DNA from: Cladophialophora immunda
Taxonomy: Eukaryota; Ascomycota; Eurotiomycetes; Chaetothyriales; Herpotrichiellaceae
Assembly (NCBI RefSeq): GCF_000835495.1
Contig: NW_015622542.1
Coordinates: 6,695,936 to 6,759,935, forward strand
Direction: 5' to 3'
DNA length: 64,000 nucleotides
This document shows, piece after piece, positions 56,207-64,000 of the stretch. The stretch's first letter is position 1. Each line of letters opens with the position of its first letter. Both the position numbers and the translations under genes were made by a program. A model generated the notes under the pieces. The model did not search any database. It was not told where the DNA came from and saw only the letters and a list, made by a program, of their open reading frames with translations.

Positions 56207-57430
56207 ATGCCCGACTCGGTGATCCAGCTGAAATGCAATTGCAACAACTATCCCTGGGGCAGGAAAGGTCGCGAGTCTCTGGCCGCCCGGCTCTGCTCGA
56301 AGACGAATCCCGATTTCCAACTCGATAACTCCAAGGAGTACGCTGAGATGTGGATGGGCACATACCCCGAACTGCCATCCTACTCGCTCAAGACGGGCCA
56401 GGATTTGCAGGAGATCTTGAAACAGCACAAGGGCGAACTGATCGGTACCCGAGTGTACGAGAAGTTCGGAGCCGACCTGCCTTTCCTCCCGAAGATCCTG
56501 TCCATCGCGAAGGCGCTCCCGCTGCAGATTCACCCTGACAAGAAACTGTCGGAGAAACTGCACAGGGAGAATCCGGACCAGTTCTCGGACCCTAACCACA
56601 AGCCCGAGATTGCGGTTGCTCTGTCCAAATTCGAGGCTTTTGTTGGCTTCAAGCCTCTCCCGGATATCCAGGAGTTGATGAAGCTGGAAATTCTCCGACC
56701 GTTCCTGCCCAGCACTACCGAGGGCTTGACATTAAGTGATGATGAGACCCTGAGGCAGATTTGTACGAACATGCTCAAGGTGGAGGAGGACCTCGTTGCA
56801 AAGACGATGAAGGGCTTGTTGGCCACATCGGCCGAGCAGTTCGGGAAGCAGGGATATGTGCTCGACTTGGCCAAGAGGTTGCAGGAACAGTACGGCAAGC
56901 AGGACAATGGGAATCTTGTCGCGCTGGTGTGCATGAACTTCCTGGTGTTGGATGCAGGCTCGGCACTATACATTCCTGCCGACGGCATCCATGCTTACCT
57001 CTCGGGCGACATCGTCGAGTGCATGGCGAGGTCAAACAATGTTATCAACACGGGATTCTGTCCGAGAGCGGATCGAGACTCAGTCGATCTGTTCGCAAAG
57101 TCACTGACTTTCAAGCAACACGACCCGGCAGAACCCATCCTCGACCGACAAACCAGCGACAAGAGTCAGAACGGCAAGACGGACGAGTTCAAGCCGCCGA
57201 TGGGCGAGTTCAACATGCTTGTCACGGAACTCTCTAGCGGGGAGAAGGAACTAGTCAAGCGTGTCGAAGGTCCCAGTATCATGGTCGTGAGTGACGGAAG
57301 CGGGAAAATGAGTGTCGGTGGGCAAGAATATGACTTGCAAGAAGGGAGCATCTTTTTCGTAGGCTGCGGAGTTGAGGTTGAGTTGGCTGCGCAAGATAGA
57401 CTGGTTGTGTATCGGGCGTATGCGGATTGA
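56207..57430 (+). CDS. pmi1: Mannose-6-phosphate isomerase, type I
   Basis: Intronless, 407 residues, normal for the family. The cupin fold carries the zinc ligands: QIHPDKKLSEKLH (His109), HKPEIAVAL (Glu in the following helix) and ADGIHAYLSGDIVECMARSN (His262), after which NVINTGFCPRADRDSVDLF continues. These are the hallmarks of type I PMI. The enzyme interconverts fructose-6-phosphate and mannose-6-phosphate in the cytosol, the entry to GDP-mannose for glycans and cell wall. It is independent of its neighbours as far as sequence shows. Confidence 0.97.
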   Translation: MPDSVIQLKCNCNNYPWGRKGRESLAARLCSKTNPDFQLDNSKEYAEMWMGTYPELPSYSLKTGQDLQEILKQHKGELIGTRVYEKFGADLPFLPKILSIAKALPLQIHPDKKLSEKLHRENPDQFSDPNHKPEIAVALSKFEAFVGFKPLPDIQELMKLEILRPFLPSTTEGLTLSDDETLRQICTNMLKVEEDLVAKTMKGLLATSAEQFGKQGYVLDLAKRLQEQYGKQDNGNLVALVCMNFLVLDAGSALYIPADGIHAYLSGDIVECMARSNNVINTGFCPRADRDSVDLFAKSLTFKQHDPAEPILDRQTSDKSQNGKTDEFKPPMGEFNMLVTELSSGEKELVKRVEGPSIMVVSDGSGKMSVGGQEYDLQEGSIFFVGCGVEVELAAQDRLVVYRAYAD

Positions 57431-57865
57431 GAGCTTTTGTAACTTTACCCCCTTTGTTCTGCTCACTAAAGGGGCCGTGCCATAATTGACCTGTTGTGCG
57501 GAGATCGAGAGCAATGCCTGTCGGTGAATTTCTGCGCGATGGCAAGTGAGGGCAACACCAGCCACCGCCTGGTGGTTTGAGGAGCTGTGCCTCGCTGGTT
57601 TTGGCTAGGTGCTTTTGGCATCCATGTTGACCCTAGGCCACACCGACCGCTGAACGAATCCAGCATCCCACCACCCTCATCACACCAATGATGGTCGCCT
57701 GCGCGTCTGCTGTGGCTGCGTTTCCTCAGCGTGCCTTCGACCACAGCAGTGCCCAAATCATGGCTTCCAGCCTCATCCTTCTCCTCAGGGAGGCGGTGAC
57801 CACTCTGCCAGCTGCCTGTCCTCCTCCCGTCTAGTCGGGATTGCGCTTGCTTCCGACCTTGTGCG
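57431..57865. other. Intergenic region
   Basis: This gap holds the isomerase 3' end and the promoter of the NLR-like gene. No further gene is seen. Confidence 0.5.
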
Positions 57866-60800
57866 ATGGCTTCTGGTGGTAGCAGTGGACAGCCACGAGC
57901 TGTGCCAGATCACACACGATCTCTGCCCGATCTTGAGGACATAGAAGCAGCGCGTCCACCACCGACGGCTGAGACCATCCCATCCCAGCGTCCACTTCCT
58001 CATATCTTGGAAGATGGCATTACCGAGCTATGGTCCCCCCCAAATCCTGCGCGGATTGTCGCCGATATCTACTTTGTCCATGGCCTGATGGGCCATCCGT
58101 TCAAAACGTGGTATCACCAAAAGGCATCACCATCGCAGAAAACCCAGGACAATCCAGAGTCAAAGAGACATGGACTATCGAAGATATTTGGTCGGAAACG
58201 CGAAGGCAAACGAGAGACAAGCGGGAACGCTTCTGAGGCGCCTTCACAAAAGGGCCGAGGGTGCTACTGGCCCCTCGATCTGATCCCGAGTGACTTCGAT
58301 AACGTACGAGTCCTCACTTGCGGCTACGACTCGCACCCGACACGATTTCTGGCGGGCGGAAATCAAATGAACATTTCTCAACACGCCCAAAATCTTCTCC
58401 AGCGTGTCAGGACTACTCGGAATCATTGCCAAGGAAGGCCAATCATATTCGTCGCCCATAGCCTTGGAGGCATCCTGGTTGAAGATGCCATTGTTGAATC
58501 TGGGAAATACAAACATCAGCCTGCACTCTTGGACATTAGCCGCTCCTGTGTCGCCATTTTCTTCTTCGGAACGCCCCACCATGGATCGGACGCTGCAAAG
58601 TATGGTGAAACCTTAGGCAAGATGCTTGAAATTTGTGGCTCCAAAGTCAACAAAGAGATCTTGAGAGGACTGCAGAGAAATGGGGAGAAGCTAAGCGCCG
58701 TTGAGCGCGACTTTAACGACTTGCTCAACGAAGAACTTCCACCCAGTGAAAAGCTTCAGATATGTAGCTTCCAAGAAGGGAAGACGGTGACGGGTCTGAA
58801 GTTCTTTCCCATTGGAAAGGTAGGGTCGGAAGAAAGAAATTTTGAGTCTGTGCTGACATATGTGTCTAGGTGGTAGAAGATTCATCCTCTTTTTTCAATC
58901 GCAGAGACATTGAAAATAGCATGTTTATCAATGAGAATCACATGGAAATGGCACGATTCCGCTCAGCGCAGACACAGGGTTATGTGGACTTTCGATCGAG
59001 GTTGAAAGACTATCTGCATAAGATTGAAACAACCGCCAACGCGCGGAGGGCCAGGGATCAGGCGCAGGAAGCTGAACGTGCAGGTGTGTCCTGACTGGAA
59101 TGTCACCACAATGCCGGGCATTGGAGTCCTGACGACACTAACCTCGCCCATAGCCTTGATCAAAGCTCTAGATTTTACGGAGAGATGTATCCGCGAACAA
59201 CAATTGAGTAGCCTCGACACGCCAGAAGAAACACTCACTTGGATCTGGGATTCGCCATTCAAAACCTGGCTCGAGAACGACGGCTCTATATTTTGGATTA
59301 AGGGTAAACCAGCTTCAGGGAAGAGCACGCTCATCAACTACATTCGCAAAGCCGAGATTACCCTCAATATACTGAACAACTCTCACCGCAAGACTTGGAA
59401 AATTATTTATTTCTTCTTCGATTTTCGAGCTGGAAGTGGGATTGGCAATAGCATGGAAGGTTTCCTTCGGTCCCTACTTCGTCAACTATGTGAAGAATTA
59501 CCTAGTATTGCCCAGACTGTTCCAGATTTTGCGAGGATCGTTAACAGCACTCCTCAGCGACAAGCAACCTCCCATTTGGAGGAGCACATTCCTGTTGATC
59601 TCTTGAGGACAGCGCTACTTCGAGGAGTTCGGGACTGTTCAGAAAGTCTGATGATTCTACTGGACGGCCTAGATGAATACGAGGGAGAGCAAATCGAACT
59701 GTGCAACTTCATCAAAGTCCTCCGCGGAAACAACGTTAAAATCTGTCTCGCTAGCAGACCCGATCCTCCGTTCCCAGATGCCTTCGCTGGGATGCCATCA
59801 TTCCGGATGCAAGATCTCAATTTCAACGCCATCAAAAAAGTTTGGTTTGCATGTCCTCCAACAATTTTATTCTGGCCAGCAATACCTCCAGTCTACTCTG
59901 CAAGCTTTAGCAGATACTGTTGCACGAAGGTCACAGGGTGTCTTCCTGTGGGCAAGGTTCGCTACATTTGAGCTCATAAATGGACTCACCCGCGGCGAGA
60001 AGCTAGGATCTGCCGCGCTGATGCAAAGACTGGATGAAATGCCACAGGAGCTACAAGATATCTACTCTCGCATATTCCTGCGCTCTTCTCAGGACGGGAG
60101 GAAGACGGCCGGCCTCATCTTACTGCTGATTTGCTACAAACGTGGAGTAATCACCTCCGAAATGTTACAGATCGCCATCTCTTGTCTTCCGCCATCCTCA
60201 CCTTTGTACCCTGATCCCGCAACGCTCTCAGCTACGGAAGGTAGTGAGGACGAATTCCCGAAACGTCTACTGGCTGTGACGGGCGGCATTGTGGAAGTGT
60301 TTATGGCGGGAGTAGAATTCGGGTTCCTACGCATCATCCCCAGCAAAGTGCCTCGCTTGATACATCGGACCGCGCAAACTTACCTCGAGAGAGGTGGTTG
60401 GCGGGAAATCCTTGGCGACATTTACAACCCAGCTCTAGGCAGTAAAACCTGGACTGAGATCTGTACGCAGACGGTCGTGGAAAGGCAATCAAGGCTAGCC
60501 GAACCGTTGTCAATTGCTACAGACGGTACGAACTGGACGCTCACTATAACCGACGATAATTCCAACGTCAGCGGTGGCTTCCGCGAAGCTGATCATATCT
60601 CCCACCAAAGCTCTCTCGACAATCCTGATGGAAGTCCAGGCAGCATCCCTACCAGCCGCCGTAGCGTTGATGTAGACCCTCAGCCAAGTTCTGCCGATCA
60701 ACCGCGAGTGAACAAGCCAACGCCGCAGACTCTGTTCCTAGGCCATGCCGGCGGCTACATCTTTGAGCATGCCTCTGAGTATGAGGAGACATCGGCGACA

Positions 60801-62006
60801 TCATCTGCCCCATTACTTGAGGCGCTCGCCAATTCTGTGTTTATAAACTTACATCTGCGCATGTGCCATGAGGCCTGCTCCTGGAGAGTTGACGAGCTTT
60901 CGCGAGTACACAACTTTAGACTCGAGCTTGTCCACCTTGTTGCAGCTCACGGGCTGCATCGATATGTGAAAGACCATGTGGAAGAGTTACAAAAAAGACA
61001 GCCGGCTAAGTACCCGAATAGTATTGTGAACAGGCTCCTCGAGATGGTACATTTGAAGAAGACTCAGGATTCTGCGATGGCACTCAAATGGCTCAAGAGA
61101 GTTGCCGTATCTTCCATGGTGCGATATCTTGGACCTCCGCAGGACCTCTTTGAGACGACCGCTTTCTTACTTGAACAGTGTCCGATCGTGGAAGATATTG
61201 AAATCTTAGCAGCAGTGGCTAGTCGCTCAATTGCGTCGTTGGAGGTACTGTTGAAGTATCGTCGAGGAGATATTTCGTTGCTGAAAGTTGCCACGGAGGA
61301 TTTCCCTATCTATCTGGGCGGTTTCGCTACACTCCTACAAGGCGAGGATTTTGGGCCGCTGGTAGCGCTTGGGGACCGGGTTGGTAGGGATGATGACGTC
61401 CTCCTTGAAGACACTCAAGAGGTACTTGCCATGTTAATGCACAGGGGAGTCCAGGTGAATGCTTCTTGCGGGTCTTTGGGAGGTGTACTGCACTACATCA
61501 TCAAGTCACTATTGGAAAGATCTGTTTTCACGCCTATATCTGTCCACCCAATTGACTTACTATTGGAAAAGGGTGCGGATATCAATCAACTTGGTTCACA
61601 AGGCACACCTTTGGAGCTTCTATGGAAATTGGCCAACACGTGGGAAGTGGAGAGCACGATCGGAGTTGGACGGAGCCGTGAGTTGTTGCGCGCTCTCATT
61701 GACCGTGGGGCGGTCAACAGACGCAGAGATCCCAACGGGCTGGTTCCATCTGTGATCCAGATGAGGCTATTTGGGTGCAATAGGACTGACTTTCAAGAGT
61801 GCAAACGATTTTATCGAGAGGGGCCCCGTGATGGAGGGTCGGTGTGGCCGGGGCCAGTGCCTCTGCATCCGGACGATTCATCGCCCAACTCACACTCTGA
61901 TTTTGATATACCCTTCGACGAGGCGATCGAAGAGTACCGGGCAGCCATGGGCTTGGGAATGGTTGACAATGGTGGTGCGGATGGACACTACCGAGTGGAC
62001 GAATAG
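57866..62006 (+). CDS. NLR-like protein: SesB-type hydrolase, NACHT, ankyrin-like tail (frame break)
   Basis: Exons 57866-58819, 58870-59083 and 59154 onward; the frame then shifts at an A6 run (59834-59839) and continues in the +1 frame to 62006, about 1340 residues in all. The N-terminal domain is an alpha/beta hydrolase: IYFVHGLMG, IIFVAHSLGGI with the catalytic Ser199, and FFGTPHHGSDAAKY, the SesB type. The NACHT domain has WIKGKPASGKSTL (Walker A Lys about 446) and LMILLDGLDEYE (Walker B), followed by LADTVARRSQGVFLWARF. The C-terminus has weak ankyrin-like repeats (IDLLLEKGADIN, RALIDRGAVNRR). Fungal proteins of this layout act in heterokaryon incompatibility and innate immunity. The A6 break may be a sequence error, a pseudogene, or a very short intron. 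Confidence 0.8.
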
Positions 62007-62779
62007 GGACCAATCGACTCCGGAAAACGACAGGCATATCGGTGAATGAAGAGCCTGAATGCGGATGGCGAGCATTGCAGAGTGACGAACCGGAATATGG
62101 GAACCTCAAGCGGGCAGGAAGGGTGGGTGGTGGGTGATGGCCGGCGAGGGGCGTGCTGTTCGACATCGCTCTGGACAAGCGGATGAGATACCTGGTTGAT
62201 GCCGTTGTCTCTGCCCGTAACCCCCAATTTATGGAGGACATGCGTATCTCGAACACTGCGGCTCATCTGGGTACTGTGCAGCAGTTGTACAACATGCCTA
62301 GTGTTCCAAGGTTCTGGAGACGGTGGATCTCACAGCAATGGCAATCAAACGACTGTGGACATTCGGCCCTCTTTCCTCAGATGAGTATGATATTGGCGAC
62401 GAGAGTATCAGTAGGAAGTCAAACTCGATGGAGAGGTCGGAGGTGAGATGCCAAGCCTCTATATATGATTACGTATTATTTCGACAAGCCGAAACGGGCT
62501 TTGAGCGCAGTTGATGACCACTGAGACGGCGGCCCGAGAGTTGAAATGGGGCACGAGGCTGTTTGTCCCTGATCGACAGAATATATTTCGTATTTTCGAG
62601 GGATCTACAGCGAGTTCTGACCACCCCTTCTCCTTTTGATGTGCCAGTGGCAGAACTTCCCCCTGCTGCCGTCTTGACTCATTTCTTTGTCAGCAGCTCG
62701 GCCCAATTTCCACTCGTCATCGAAGCCTTGACGCCCACATCCACATCCACATTGTGAGATTCCAACAACCTCATCGGCC
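62007..62779. other. Intergenic region
   Basis: No gene supported. Short overlapping frames near 62.1-62.5 kb lack family features. The right end is the promoter of the Zn2Cys6 regulator. Confidence 0.45.
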
Positions 62780-64000
62780 ATGGAGCCCAACTCTAGCACT
62801 TCAGAGGCTCGGCCCTCCAAGGCTTATTCCTGCGTCCGATGCTTCGAGCGCAAAGTTAAGTGCGACAAGCAGCATCCGTGCAGCGGCTGTGTCCGCTCCA
62901 AAGTCGAATGGCAAGTCTGACCATCCTCGATTGCTGCCTGGTCCCAATGGCCCCGAAGGACAAACACCATCTGACCATTGGACTCTGACTTGGCTCACCT
63001 ATACCCCCGCGTCATTCGTGAACATCCCCACTGACTCTTGCCTGTGCAGCGTCTTCCGTGTTCCCCCTGCTCCTCGCCGTCGCAAACGCAAGGCCCGAGA
63101 AGACGATGTGCTCGCTCGCTTAAAGCACTACGAGGAGTTGCTTCGTGATCAAGGCATCGATCCAACTACCCCGTCCACCACCCCTAGCAAAGTCGACACG
63201 ACGTCCCCTCCCCTTGACGATGCCGATAATTCCATCACGTCGATATCAAAACCTGCAGAGCCCTCGTGGACGCCAGGCTCTCTTCACGGGAGACTGATTA
63301 TCGATCACGGAAGGTCTCGCTTCATTCAAAAGTGTGTCTGCCACCACCCTTCGCAATATCTTCCAAGCTAAACGCAAGCAGTAAACTATGGACTACCGTC
63401 AGCGAAGAGGTCTGCCTCTTCACGCTCAATCTTTGCCGTCGACTAACCACAACCACAGCTCCATCACAGCAAGGATGTCATCCAAGATACTGACAGCGAG
63501 GACGAGCTGGGTACTCTTGCCGATGACAGCACTGACTTCGTCCTTGGCGTGACGCCGTACCCGACTCTAACATCGAGCCTGCACCCGAGTCCCGAACATG
63601 TGCTCAAGCTATGGCAGATCTTCCTCACCAACGTCAACCCATTGATGAAGATTGTCCACCAGCCTACCCTGCAGCGCACTATTGAAGACGCCATTCAGGA
63701 CACCGACCATATACCCCGTGGACTCGAAGCCTTGATGTTTGCTATCTATGGGGCCGCCGTCCTGTCCATGCGTGATGGTGAGTGTCAGGCAATTTTTGGC
63801 GAGTCTCGTACAATTCTACAATCCAGATACCGCCTAGGCATACGCCGGGCCTTGACAAAGGCACGATTCATGGCGACTTCCGACATCGTTGTCCTGCAAG
63901 CACTGGTCATCTATCTTGTAAGACGAACTTCCGCCCGTCGCATTGTCCGTGACTAACCGAACATAGCTCACTACACGTCAGGTTCTGGACGCTCGCACCT
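62780..64000 (+). CDS. Zn2Cys6 transcription factor, 3' end outside the window
   Basis: Exons fit at 62780-62910, 63050-63331, 63382-63409 (28 bases), 63459-63917, and from 63967 into the window edge. The zinc cluster reads YSCVRCFERKVKCDK, then HPCSGC and an EC whose codon is split by the first intron. That intron begins GCAAGT, a rare GC-AG type. Behind the cluster come the family-typical VFRVPPAPRRRKRKARE and LARLKHYEELLR (linker and coiled coil), then LHPSPEHVLKLWQIF and NPLMKIVHQPTLQ, the start of the Fungal_trans domain. Nuclear DNA-binding activators or repressors of this type often control metabolism; target genes are unknown. The C-terminal part lies beyond position 64000. Confidence 0.9.

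Noticed and set aside
59840..59879. A 40-base GT-AG intron as the full explanation of the NLR frame change.
   Set aside because: Too short for a typical fungal intron and it would remove residues (HVLQQFYSGQ) that look conserved in NACHT proteins; kept only as an alternative.

Overview
The window is nuclear DNA of a filamentous ascomycete (Pezizomycotina). The evidence is short introns of roughly 50-90 bases with GT-AG ends, moderate GC content, large intergenic gaps with genes on both strands, and lineage-typical families: a TRI12-type MFS pump, an ascomycete laccase with a C-terminal DSGL tail, a Zn2Cys6 regulator, a NACHT protein of the NLR type, and filamentous-fungal C2H2 and PA-RING proteins. 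A Eurotiomycete-like (perhaps Chaetothyriales-like) origin is a guess, not something the sequence proves. About 26 gene models are supported; exon joins given below were worked out by hand from reading frames and splice sites.

Left part (1-20 kb): a TRI12-like MFS transporter, a broken cutinase-like remnant in AT-rich decayed DNA, and a secreted multicopper oxidase form an accessory-looking end. Next come a TANGO2/NRDE protein, an HVA22/REEP-like ER protein, a PA-TM-RING ubiquitin ligase, a long gene-poor stretch (13.3-16.8 kb), a multi-pass membrane protein and an FAD oxidoreductase.

Middle (20-43 kb) is a dense housekeeping block: a small membrane protein, the delta-9 desaturase Ole1, a CHIP-like TPR/U-box ligase, acyl-CoA-binding protein, nucleoporin Seh1, the dolichol GlcNAc-1-P transferase Alg7, the DNA repair pair Tdp1 and Rad4 in convergent order, a STEEP1-domain protein, and a myosin light chain. 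Lipid metabolism (desaturase, acyl-CoA carrier), N-glycosylation (Alg7, and later mannose-6-phosphate isomerase) and DNA repair are represented.

Right part (42-64 kb) mixes metabolism and regulation: a 2-oxoglutarate/Fe(II) oxygenase, an NCS1 purine-cytosine permease and an APC amino-acid/GABA-type permease (both with GATA-type sites upstream), a CoA-binding protein, a large C2H2/ZZ-like zinc finger protein, phosphomannose isomerase, an NLR-like protein (SesB-type hydrolase domain + NACHT + ankyrin-like tail) whose frame shifts at a run of A, and a Zn2Cys6 transcription factor that runs off the right edge and uses a GC-AG intron.

The points most worth a second look are the NLR-like gene and its frame break, the GC-AG intron that splits a zinc-binding cysteine codon, the two possible start codons of Tdp1, the in-frame 87-base intron of the C2H2 protein, the orphan cutinase tail, and six CCTA motifs spaced 10-12 bases apart in an otherwise empty region. 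I did not find a clearly undescribed multi-gene system.
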